A DNA stretch of 12,896 nucleotides, taken from positions 1-12,896 of the forward strand of contig JBOEGA010000014.1 in the NCBI GenBank assembly GCA_050633205.1. Reading direction: 5' to 3'. The stretch comes from CBDHHC01 sp050633205. GTDB taxonomy: Bacteria > Pseudomonadota > Alphaproteobacteria > Rhizobiales > CBDHHC01. This document shows, in pieces, positions 6,612 to 12,455 of the stretch (the first letter of the stretch is position 1; the number at the start of each line of letters is the position of its first letter). Under the pieces are notes generated by a model. That model made no database searches, was not told the origin of the DNA, and saw only the letters and a list, made by a program, of their open reading frames with translations. A program made the position numbers and the translations under genes.

Positions 6612-6980
6612 ATGATACAGATGCAGACAAACCTTGATGTCGCTGACAATTCCGGTGCACGCCGCGTGCAGTGTATTAAGGTATTGGGCGGGTCAAAACG
6701 GAAATACGCTTCCGTTGGCGACATCATAGTAGTAAGTGTAAAAGAGGCCATCCCGCGCGGCCGAGTTAAAAAAGGCCAGGTCATGAAGGCCGTTATCGTT
6801 CGCACAGCGAAAGCGATACGCCGTCGTGATGGTAGTGTTATCCGTTTCGATAAGAATGCCGCCGTTCTTGTGAACGCACAGGGCGAGCCAATCGGAACAC
6901 GTATCTTTGGCCCGGTAACACACGAACTACGTGCTAAGAATCACATGAAAATTGTGTCTCTTGCTCCGGAGGTACTATAA
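6612..6980 (+). CDS. rplN: 50S ribosomal protein L14
   Basis: L14 is a beta-barrel 50S protein forming intersubunit bridges and the binding site of the silencing factor RsfS. The product is 122 residues, the universal bacterial length, starting MIQMQTNLDVADNSGARRVQ and containing KRKYASVGDIIVVSVKEAIPRGRVKKG, RFDKNAAVLVN and GTRIFGPVTHELRAKNHMKIVSLAPEVL. It is the first gene of the spc group. The ribosome binding site is weak and sits downstream of a hairpin. The rplX ATG follows the rplN TAA with no gap. Confidence 0.99.
   Translation: MIQMQTNLDVADNSGARRVQCIKVLGGSKRKYASVGDIIVVSVKEAIPRGRVKKGQVMKAVIVRTAKAIRRRDGSVIRFDKNAAVLVNAQGEPIGTRIFGPVTHELRAKNHMKIVSLAPEVL
6968..6973 (+). promoter_or_regulatory. 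Shine-Dalgarno of rplX inside rplN
   Basis: GGAGGT lies within the last codons of rplN (PEV), 7 nt before the rplX ATG. It is a near-perfect match to the anti-Shine-Dalgarno and lets rplX start directly at the rplN stop. Confidence 0.8.
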
Positions 6981-7304
6981 ATGGCCGCGAAGGTAAAAAT
7001 TAAAAAGGGTGACCGCGTTGTCGTTCTTGCCGGTAAAGATAAAGGCGAGAAGGGCGAAGTGATCAAGGTTCTCCCTCGTGAGAACAAAGCGATCGTTCAG
7101 GGTGTTAATCTTGTTCGTCGTCACCAGAAACAGACACAGACCCAGGAAGCTGGTATCATTTCCAAGGAAGCTGCTATTCACATATCGAATATCGCTCTGG
7201 AAGATCCTAAAGACGGTAAGCCTACTCGGGTTGGAATGAAAATTCTAGAGAATGGCGATAAAGTACGTGTCGCCAGACGCTCGGGAGAAGAGATCGATGG
7301 CTGA
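6981..7304 (+). CDS. rplX: 50S ribosomal protein L24
   Basis: L24 is an assembly-initiator protein binding the 5' end of 23S rRNA. The product is 107 residues. The KOW motif is visible at about residues 6-33 (KIKKGDRVVVLAGKDKGEKGEVIKVLP), followed by VQGVNLVRRHQK and ISNIALEDPKDGKPTRVGMKI. It starts immediately after rplN with a strong internal GGAGGT. Its last codons overlap the rplE start by 8 nt, in a different frame. Confidence 0.98.
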   Translation: MAAKVKIKKGDRVVVLAGKDKGEKGEVIKVLPRENKAIVQGVNLVRRHQKQTQTQEAGIISKEAAIHISNIALEDPKDGKPTRVGMKILENGDKVRVARRSGEEIDG

Positions 7305-7854
7305 GGCACAGTATATCCCGCGTATGAAACAACATTACTCAGAGACTGTCCGCAAGGCTTTGTCTGAGGAATTCAAATACGCAAACCCAATGCAGGTTCC
7401 GCAACTTGACAAGATAGTTCTGAACATGGGTGTTGGCGAAACTGTTGGTGATACTAAGAAAATCAACTCAGCAGTAAATGATCTGACATTAATTGCAGGT
7501 CAGAAACCGGTAATTACAAGAGCACGCAAATCTATCGCAGGCTTTAAAGTTCGTGAAGAAATGCCGCTCGGTGCTAAAGTGACACTACGCAGGAACCGTA
7601 TGTTTGAGTTTATCGATAGACTCGTACACATCGCACTTCCTCGTGTTCGTGACTTTAGAGGATTGAACCCGAAAAGCTTCGACGGTCGCGGAAACTATGC
7701 GCTTGGTATCAAAGAGCACATTATTTTCCCTGAGATCGAGTATGATAAAGTCGACGTGATTTGGGGAATGGATGTTGTTGTATGTACAACAGCAAAAAAT
7801 GATGATGAAGCGCGTGCGCTTCTCAAGGGTTTTAACTTCCCATTCCGTAACTAG
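7297..7854 (+). CDS. rplE: 50S ribosomal protein L5
   Basis: L5 binds 5S rRNA and contacts P-site tRNA in the central protuberance. The product is 185 residues. It starts MAEAQYIPRMKQHYSETVRKAL and has LDKIVLNMGVGET, GQKPVITRARKSIAGFKVREEMPLGAKVTLR, and FRGLNPKSFDGRGNYALGIKEHIIFPEI. The frame is open upstream to 7252, but the ATG at 7297 has GGAG (7284-7287) 9 nt upstream and gives the family N-terminus. It overlaps rplX by 8 nt. A 39-nt spacer with a small hairpin separates it from rpsN. Confidence 0.98.
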   Translation: MAEAQYIPRMKQHYSETVRKALSEEFKYANPMQVPQLDKIVLNMGVGETVGDTKKINSAVNDLTLIAGQKPVITRARKSIAGFKVREEMPLGAKVTLRRNRMFEFIDRLVHIALPRVRDFRGLNPKSFDGRGNYALGIKEHIIFPEIEYDKVDVIWGMDVVVCTTAKNDDEARALLKGFNFPFRN

Positions 7855-7864
7855 GACTACGTGT

Positions 7865-7878
7865 AACCGGTTTCGGTT
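7865..7878 (+). other. Small hairpin between rplE and rpsN
   Basis: AACCG (7865-7869) pairs with CGGTT (7874-7878) over the loop GTTT, followed by TAATT. The rpsN binding site GGAGG (7884-7888) starts 5 nt after the stem. With a 5-bp stem and no real U-run, termination is doubtful. Confidence 0.3.
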
Positions 7879-7893
7879 TAATTGGAGGAATGA

Positions 7894-8199
7894 ATGGCGA
7901 AAAAAGGAATGGTTGAGCGCGAAGTTAAACGTCGCAAGCTTTCAAAGAAATTTGAAGGGCGTCGTGAAAGGCTCAAACAGATTGCAAAAGATGACAGTTT
8001 GCCAAATGAAGAGCGCTTTGCCGCCCGTCTGAAGCTGGCTGAGCTTCCGCGCAATTCGTCAAAGACACGGATTCGTAATCGGTGTGAACTATCAGGACGC
8101 CCTCGTGGATTTTATCGTAAGTTAAAAATCTCACGTATTGCGTTGCGTGACCTGTCATCTGCAGGTCTGCTTCCTGGTATGGTAAAGTCAAGCTGGTAG
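7894..8199 (+). CDS. rpsN: 30S ribosomal protein S14 (zinc-independent type)
   Basis: S14 is a 30S head protein next to S3, S10 and S19. The product is 101 residues, the long type. The conserved part is TRIRNRCELSGRPRGFYRKLKISRIALRDL and it ends GLLPGMVKSSW. Only one cysteine is present (Cys64), so there is no CxxC zinc ribbon: this is the C-minus paralogue type. GGAGG at 7884-7888 lies 5 nt upstream of the ATG. It is 12 nt before rpsH. Confidence 0.98.
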   Translation: MAKKGMVEREVKRRKLSKKFEGRRERLKQIAKDDSLPNEERFAARLKLAELPRNSSKTRIRNRCELSGRPRGFYRKLKISRIALRDLSSAGLLPGMVKSSW

Positions 8200-8211
8200 G
8201 GGAACACATCC

Positions 8212-8610
8212 ATGACGATGACGGATCCCTTGGGGGATATGCTAACTCGGATCAGAAACGCTCAAATGAGGAAGAAATCAAAAGTTTCTACGCCTGCTTC
8301 AAGGCTGCGTAAAAACGTTTTGGATGTTCTTCAGCAGGAAGGCTATATCCGGGGATACGCTGAAGTAGAATTCGAAGGCGGTAAGTCTGAGTTGGAAATC
8401 GAGCTGAAATATTTTGACGGCCAGCCCGTTATAAAAGAAATCAAGCGCGTTTCAAAACCAGGTCGCCGGGTTTATTCATCGGTTAAGAATTTGCCAACTG
8501 TTGCGAACGGTCTGGGAGTAGCGATACTATCAACACCAAAAGGTGTGATGTCCGATACTCAGGCCCGCAAGGACAATGTTGGTGGTGAGATTCTATGTAA
8601 CATTTTCTAA
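8212..8610 (+). CDS. rpsH: 30S ribosomal protein S8
   Basis: S8 is a primary 16S rRNA-binding protein of the platform; in E. coli it also represses the spc operon. The product is 132 residues, starting MTMTDPLGDMLTRIRNAQM and ending with STPKGVMSDTQARKDNVGGEILCNIF, the family's C-terminal signature. AGGGGA at 8198-8203 spans the rpsN stop and is 8 nt from the ATG. A second in-frame ATG at 8218 (MTDPLGDM) is possible, but spacing favours 8212. The stop is repeated: TAATAATAA at 8608-8616. Confidence 0.98.
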   Translation: MTMTDPLGDMLTRIRNAQMRKKSKVSTPASRLRKNVLDVLQQEGYIRGYAEVEFEGGKSELEIELKYFDGQPVIKEIKRVSKPGRRVYSSVKNLPTVANGLGVAILSTPKGVMSDTQARKDNVGGEILCNIF

Positions 8611-8615
8611 TAATA

Positions 8616-8639
8616 ATTTGGGGACCCTGGTCCCCGAAT
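8616..8639 (+). other. Strong hairpin just after the rpsH stops
   Basis: ATTTGGGGAC (8616-8625) pairs with GTCCCCGAAT (8630-8639): 10 bp with one U-G, a 6-bp G/C-rich core and the loop CCTG. It is one of the most stable-looking inverted repeats in the window. The downstream sequence CAATTAGG is not a U-tract, so classical intrinsic termination is not supported. A role in transcript processing, stability or binding of a ribosomal protein is inference. Confidence 0.6.
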
Positions 8640-8667
8640 CAATTAGGAAATATGAGAATTATTGTTA

Positions 8668-8681
8668 GGCCATAGCTGGCC
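8668..8681 (+). other. GGCCA/TGGCC hairpin upstream of rplF
   Basis: GGCCA (8668-8672) pairs with TGGCC (8677-8681) over the loop TAGC. It ends 3 nt before the AAAGGG ribosome binding site of rplF (8685-8690), close enough to influence ribosome access. Confidence 0.35.
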
Positions 8682-8697
8682 AGGAAAGGGTTTAGAC

Positions 8698-9231
8698 ATG
8701 TCTCGGATCGGAAAAAAGGCTGTGCCGGTCCCCAGCAATGTTGAGGTTAAAATTAACGGTCAGGACCTGACTGTTAAGGGGCCTAAAGGTGAATTATCGA
8801 TCGTGCTAGTAGAAGAAGTTCTTGCTAACATGGGAGATGACGGCATTGAGATCAATCCACGTGGAGTTTCAAAACGTGAAAGATCTATGTGGGGCATGTC
8901 ACGTACGTTGATCCAGAACCTCATCGTTGGGGTAACGGATGGTTTCAAGAAAAATCTTGAGATTAACGGCGTTGGCTATCGTGCTGCACTTAAAGGTAAA
9001 GATCTTCAGCTTCAGCTGGGTTTGAGCCATGAGGTCGTTCATATTATTCCTGAGGGAATTAAAGTTGAATGTCCTAAGCCGACTGAAATCATTGTTTCAG
9101 GGATTGAAAAAGAAAAAGTCGGTCAGGTAGCGGCAGAGATCCGTCAATACCGTCCACCTGAGCCTTACAAAGGCAAGGGTATCAAGTACGTGGATGAATA
9201 TATCTTCCGTAAGGAAGGCAAGAAGAAGTAA
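8698..9231 (+). CDS. rplF: 50S ribosomal protein L6
   Basis: L6 is a two-domain 50S protein near the GTPase-associated centre. The product is 177 residues, the standard length. It starts MSRIGKKAVPVPSNVEVKINGQ, with VKGPKGEL in domain 1 and domain 2 ending RPPEPYKGKGIKYVDEYIFRKEGKKK. The frame is open upstream, but the ATG at 8698 has AAAGGG (8685-8690) 7 nt before it and gives the family N-terminus. The spacer from rpsH is 87 nt and holds two hairpins. rplR follows after 10 nt. Confidence 0.99.
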   Translation: MSRIGKKAVPVPSNVEVKINGQDLTVKGPKGELSIVLVEEVLANMGDDGIEINPRGVSKRERSMWGMSRTLIQNLIVGVTDGFKKNLEINGVGYRAALKGKDLQLQLGLSHEVVHIIPEGIKVECPKPTEIIVSGIEKEKVGQVAAEIRQYRPPEPYKGKGIKYVDEYIFRKEGKKK

Positions 9232-9241
9232 GGGCCAGGAT

Positions 9242-9604
9242 ATGAGCGCATCGAAAAAAAGTATTGCTAAGCGCAAATTTCGTGTACGAAAGTCTCTGCG
9301 CCGCGCGAACAGTGGGCGCCCGCGTCTTTCTGTATATAGATCTTCTCAGCATATTTATGCTCAGATTATTGATGATGAAAAAGGACAAACTCTAGCTTCC
9401 GCTTCCACAATAGAGAAGGATCTCAGATCATCTCTTAAAGCAGGTGGAAACGTAGACGCAGCACAGGTCGTAGGCAAAATGATTGCCGAACGCGGCGTGG
9501 CAGCAGGCGTTAAGCATGTAGTCTTCGATCGTGGTGCATATCTGTACCATGGACGCGTCAAGGCATTGGCCGAGGCTGCACGTGAAGGCGGTTTGGACTT
9601 TTAA
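9242..9604 (+). CDS. rplR: 50S ribosomal protein L18
   Basis: L18 binds 5S rRNA and attaches it to the 50S subunit. The product is 120 residues. It has a basic N-terminus (MSASKKSIAKRKFRVRKSLRR), then RPRLSVYRSSQHIYAQIIDDEKGQTLASAS and the C-terminal VFDRGAYLYHGRVKALAEAAREGGLDF. AAGGG at 9230-9234 overlaps the rplF stop and lies 7 nt before the ATG at 9242; the frame extends upstream into rplF, but that portion is not L18-like. It is followed by a perfect hairpin at 9614-9633. Confidence 0.98.
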   Translation: MSASKKSIAKRKFRVRKSLRRANSGRPRLSVYRSSQHIYAQIIDDEKGQTLASASTIEKDLRSSLKAGGNVDAAQVVGKMIAERGVAAGVKHVVFDRGAYLYHGRVKALAEAAREGGLDF

Positions 9605-9613
9605 GGTACTAAG

Positions 9614-9633
9614 GCAGTTCTGTATTGAACTGC
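9614..9633 (+). other. Perfect 7-bp hairpin between rplR and rpsE
   Basis: GCAGTTC (9614-9620) pairs perfectly with GAACTGC (9627-9633) over the loop TGTATT. It starts 9 nt after the rplR stop and ends 8 nt before the AAAGGG binding site of rpsE. No U-tract follows. Confidence 0.5.
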
Positions 9634-9641
9634 GATTTGCG

Positions 9642-9647
9642 AAAGGG
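9642..9647 (+). promoter_or_regulatory. Shine-Dalgarno that fixes the rpsE GTG start
   Basis: AAAGGG, within GAAAGGGTGA, lies 8 nt before GTG 9656. It overlaps the alternative in-frame GTG at 9647, which therefore has no comparable site and is unlikely to be used. Confidence 0.7.
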
Positions 9648-9655
9648 TGAACAAG

Positions 9656-10227
9656 GTGGCAAGAGCACCGCAAAAGGATCGTGAAGATCGCGATAGTGAA
9701 TTCGTTGATCGTTTGGTCCATATTAATCGCGTCGCCAAAGTGGTAAAAGGCGGACGTCGTTTTGGATTTGCTGCGCTGGTAGTAATTGGCGATCAAAAAG
9801 GACGCGTTGGTTTCGGACACGGTAAAGCACGTGAGGTCCCGGAAGCAATTCGTAAGGCAACAGAATCGGCAAAGAGAAACATGATCAAGGTTCCATTGCG
9901 TGAAGGACGTACGCTCCATCACGACGTAAGAGGACGTCACGGTGCAGGCCGTGTGATCATGCGTGCCGCACCTCGTGGTANNNNNNNNNNNNNNNNNCCG
10001 GTGGTCCGATGCGTGCTGTATTCGAAACATTGGGTATCCAGGACGTGGTTGCAAAATCACTGGGAACTTCAAACCCGTATAACATGATCCGAGCTACGTT
10101 TGACGCTCTTCAAAGCGAAGACAGCCCACGTGGTGTTGCTGCAAGACGTGGCAAGAAGGTCAGCGAGATTGTTGCACGCCGTCGTGATACGGCCGGTGAA
10201 CCGCAAACGCAGGCTGAAGCTGGCTAA
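9656..10227 (+). CDS. rpsE: 30S ribosomal protein S5 (interrupted by assembly gap, GTG start)
   Basis: S5 lies at the mRNA entry channel and affects decoding fidelity. From GTG 9656 the protein begins MARAPQKDREDRDSEFVDRL, then HINRVAKVVKGGRRFGFAALVVIGDQKGRVGFGHGKAREVPEAI (S5 N-terminal domain). It continues to AAPRG, where 17 N (9981-9997) interrupt it. It resumes with GGPMRAVFETLGIQDVVAKSLG and ends QTQAEAG. The two halves are in different frames as written, but the family sequence across the gap (TGIIAGGPMR) needs about 12 bases, not 17, so the shift is an assembly artefact, not a broken gene. The restored protein would be about 188 residues. GTG 9656 is chosen by AAAGGG 8 nt upstream and by the MARAP N-terminus. 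Confidence 0.95.
9981..9997. other. Run of 17 N (assembly gap) inside rpsE
   Basis: Seventeen undetermined bases sit in the most conserved S5 segment. As written they put the flanking halves out of frame by two bases. The flanking text (A of a Thr codon before, CC GGT GGT CCG ATG after) fits the conserved TGIIAGGPM if the true gap is 12 bases. Confidence 0.95.
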
Positions 10228-10230
10228 GCG

Positions 10231-10243
10231 GTATCATTGATAC
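10231..10243 (+). repeat. Short inverted repeat between rpsE and rpmD
   Basis: GTATC (10231-10235) and GATAC (10239-10243) flank ATT. The AAGG binding site of rpmD begins at 10244, directly after the repeat. The stem is only 5 bp with a 3-nt loop, so it may be incidental. Confidence 0.25.
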
Positions 10244-10256
10244 AAGGTAAACGAAA

Positions 10257-10442
10257 ATGGCAAATAAGACAGTTACTGTGGAACAGATGCGCAGTTCAAT
10301 TCGCCGTCCTAAAGACCAGCAGGCTACATTGGTAGGACTGGGTCTGAACAAGTTGCACCGCAGAAGAACTTTGGAAGACACTCCTCAGGTTCGCGGCATG
10401 ATTAATAAAGTCAAGCACCTTGTTAAGGTCATCGAAGAATAG
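10257..10442 (+). CDS. rpmD: 50S ribosomal protein L30
   Basis: L30 is a small 50S protein with a ferredoxin-like fold. The product is 61 residues, normal for the family, with the signature TVEQMRSSIRRPKDQQATLVGLGLNKLHRRRTLEDTPQVRGMINKVKHLVKV. AAGG at 10244-10247 lies 9 nt before the ATG. It sits between rpsE (29 nt upstream) and rplO (35 nt downstream), the standard spc order. Confidence 0.98.
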   Translation: MANKTVTVEQMRSSIRRPKDQQATLVGLGLNKLHRRRTLEDTPQVRGMINKVKHLVKVIEE

Positions 10443-10477
10443 TAAGCGCGAGAACGTGTGAATAAGGATTTAAACCC

Positions 10478-10972
10478 ATGCGGCTTAATGAATTGAGAGA
10501 TAACCCTGGTGCCGTGAAGCAACGCAAGCGCGTTGGCCGCGGTATCGGTTCGGGTAAAGGTAAGACCGCCGGACGTGGTGTCAAAGGTCAGAAATCCCGT
10601 AGTGGTGTGGCGATCAAAGGTTTTGAAGGCGGTCAGATGCCTATTCACCGTCGTCTTCCAAAGCGTGGTTTTAATAATATCTTTGCTAAAAAGTATAACG
10701 AAATCAATCTTTCCAATATCCAGGAAGCTATCGATAATGGCCGTCTGGATGGCAAATCAACTGTAACAGTAGAAGTACTTGTTGCGGCTGGTCTGGTTCG
10801 CAGAAAGAAAGATGGAGTACGTTTGCTGGGGAATGGTGAGATCAAGGCAAAGGTTGCTTTTGAGATCGCAGGAGCTTCCCAGGGAGCAATCAAAGCTGTC
10901 GAAGCAGCTGGCGGTTCTGTCAAAATATTGACGCCTCCAAAAGAAGCTTCAGAGAAAAAAGAAAAAAAATAA
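10478..10972 (+). CDS. rplO: 50S ribosomal protein L15
   Basis: L15 is a late-assembly 50S protein. The product is 164 residues. The long basic Gly-rich N-terminal extension is visible (RKRVGRGIGSGKGKTAGRGVKGQKSR, about 17-42), followed by GFEGGQMPIHRRLPKRGFNN and the globular domain with KAKVAFEIAGASQGAIKAVEAAGGSV. It ends in a Lys/Glu-rich tail (KEASEKKEKK). AAGGA at 10464-10468 lies 9 nt before the ATG. It is followed by a terminator-like hairpin and the longest spacer in the window. Confidence 0.98.
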   Translation: MRLNELRDNPGAVKQRKRVGRGIGSGKGKTAGRGVKGQKSRSGVAIKGFEGGQMPIHRRLPKRGFNNIFAKKYNEINLSNIQEAIDNGRLDGKSTVTVEVLVAAGLVRRKKDGVRLLGNGEIKAKVAFEIAGASQGAIKAVEAAGGSVKILTPPKEASEKKEKK

Positions 10973-10978
10973 TAGGTT

Positions 10979-11003
10979 AGGCCCCGCTTTTATTGCGGGG
11001 TTT
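10979..11003 (+). terminator. Terminator-like hairpin after rplO
   Basis: CCCCGC (10982-10987) pairs with GCGGGG (10995-11000) over the loop TTTTATT. The stem extends outward by two G-U and one A-U pair, using AGG (10979-10981) and TTT (11001-11003). Only three T follow the core stem, and they join the extended pairing, so termination may be partial. It would separate the ribosomal genes from secY-adk or reduce their expression relative to L15. Confidence 0.5.
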
Positions 11004-11120
11004 GACTTGAAATATAATGGACAGGGTGTACATGGTAGGTGAGTAAAACCTCTCAGAAGGCTTTAGATTTAATATAATGTGCCTGTCACCTAATGTTATT
11101 TGTCCCGGAGCATAGATATA
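11002..11120 (+). promoter_or_regulatory. secY upstream region with possible promoter elements
   Basis: This part of the 148-nt rplO-secY spacer holds TTGACT at 11002-11007 and three copies of TATAATG: 11013-11019, 11073-11079 and 11117-11123, the last including the secY ATG. No copy has a well-spaced TTGACA-like partner: TTGACT is only 5 nt from the first TATAAT. A promoter here is plausible after a terminator-like hairpin but not demonstrated. GGAG at 11107-11110 is the likely secY binding site, 10 nt from the ATG. Confidence 0.3.
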
Positions 11121-12455
11121 ATGGTTTCTACAGCTGAACAGCTTGTCAATAATATGAGCTTTTCCGCGTTTGCAAAAGCGGAAGATCTTAAAAAGCGAAT
11201 TTGGTTCACACTCGGGGCACTAATCGTATACAGGCTTGGTACATACATTCCTCTACCAGGCGTAGATCCACAGGCATTGAAAACAGCCTTTGATTCACAA
11301 TCCGGTGGCATCCTCGGCATGTTCAACCTGTTCTCAGGTGGCGCAGTTCAGCGAATGGCAATCTTCGCCCTGAACATCATGCCTTATATCTCTGCCTCTA
11401 TCATTATTCAGTTGATGACAACCGTGTCTCCTCATCTTGAGCAGCTCAAGAAAGAAGGAGAGCAGGGACAGAAACAGATTAACCAATACACCCGGTACGG
11501 TACAGTATTGCTGGCTACGGCTCAGGCATACGGTATGGCCCTGCTGCTGGAAAGCGGAAGTGTGGCCCAGGATCCGGGATTATTCTTCAGATTTACGACA
11601 GTTATTACACTCGTTGGCGGTACAGTATTCCTTATGTGGCTCGGTGAGCAGATCACAGCCCGCGGAATTGGTAACGGTATCTCGCTTCTGATCTTCGCAG
11701 GTATCGTAGCAGAGCTTCCTGTAGCCATCTACAGAGCTCTTGAAGCACAGAGTACAGGTCAGATCTCGGCAGCCGCTATTATTGCTCTGATCCTTATGAT
11801 CCTTGCTGTAATTTACATCATCGTATATGTAGAGCGCGCACAGCGACGCCTCCTTATTCAGTACCCGAAAAGACAGGTTGGAAACCGCATGTTCCAGGGA
11901 GATTCGTCTCACCTGCCGCTAAAATTGAACACAGCGGGTGTTATTCCACCTATCTTCGCATCCTCTTTGCTACTGCTTCCGGCCACAATTGCACAGGCTA
12001 TGTCGTCGCAGGGAAGTGCTGAGTGGCTGACATGGTTGACCACACAGTTGGCACCTGGCCGTCCTGTATACCTCTTGCTGTTCATAAGCATGATTATGTT
12101 CTTCGCCTTCTTCTACACAGCGATTGTGTTTAACCCTGAAGATACCGCGGAAAACCTTAAAAAACATGGCGGTTTTATCCCTGGAATTCGTCCAGGTGCA
12201 AGAACTGCTGAATACATAGATTTCGTCCTTAGTCGTATTACTTTAGTCGGTGCTATATACCTTGCCGTTGTCTGCGTTATACCCGAATTGCTTAGAGCAA
12301 ATCTCGGAGCGTCTTTCTATTTCGGTGGAACATCTATCCTCATTGTTGTTAGTGTGACGATGGATACTGTTGCACAGATCCAAAGTCATCTGTTAGCGCA
12401 TCAGTATGAAGGTTTGATCAAAAAATCTAATCTAAGGGGATCAAGGCGCAGATGA
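11121..12455 (+). CDS. secY: Preprotein translocase subunit SecY
   Basis: SecY forms the inner-membrane protein-conducting channel with SecE and SecG and receives substrates from SecA and ribosomes. The product is 444 residues and has about ten hydrophobic segments. The N-terminal block KKRIWFTLGALIVYRLGTYIPLPGVDP is at about 24-50. The cytosolic C4 segment RGIGNGISLLIFAGIVAELP is at 181-200. The C5 loop GFIPGIRPG is at 351-359, with Arg357 at the position of the arginine important for SecA-driven export in E. coli. The ATG at 11121 is chosen because it gives the alphaproteobacterial N-terminus (MVSTAEQL) and has GGAG 10 nt upstream; a TTG at 11100 is less likely. Its TGA overlaps the adk ATG by 4 nt. 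Confidence 0.98.
   Translation: MVSTAEQLVNNMSFSAFAKAEDLKKRIWFTLGALIVYRLGTYIPLPGVDPQALKTAFDSQSGGILGMFNLFSGGAVQRMAIFALNIMPYISASIIIQLMTTVSPHLEQLKKEGEQGQKQINQYTRYGTVLLATAQAYGMALLLESGSVAQDPGLFFRFTTVITLVGGTVFLMWLGEQITARGIGNGISLLIFAGIVAELPVAIYRALEAQSTGQISAAAIIALILMILAVIYIIVYVERAQRRLLIQYPKRQVGNRMFQGDSSHLPLKLNTAGVIPPIFASSLLLLPATIAQAMSSQGSAEWLTWLTTQLAPGRPVYLLLFISMIMFFAFFYTAIVFNPEDTAENLKKHGGFIPGIRPGARTAEYIDFVLSRITLVGAIYLAVVCVIPELLRANLGASFYFGGTSILIVVSVTMDTVAQIQSHLLAHQYEGLIKKSNLRGSRRR

Noticed and set aside
7772..8032. Plus-strand 86-codon frame bridging rplE and rpsN
   Set aside because: It overlaps two well-supported genes in another frame and has no recognisable content.
9647..9655. GTG at 9647 as the start of rpsE (adding three residues)
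   Set aside because: The AAAGGG binding site overlaps this codon and is well placed for GTG 9656, which also gives the family N-terminus MARAP.
11017..11115. Two tiny open frames upstream of secY (11017-11046, 9 codons; 11077-11115, 12 codons), as possible leader peptides
   Set aside because: Neither has a Shine-Dalgarno at workable distance or a run of regulatory codons; they simply start at the ATG inside TATAATG.
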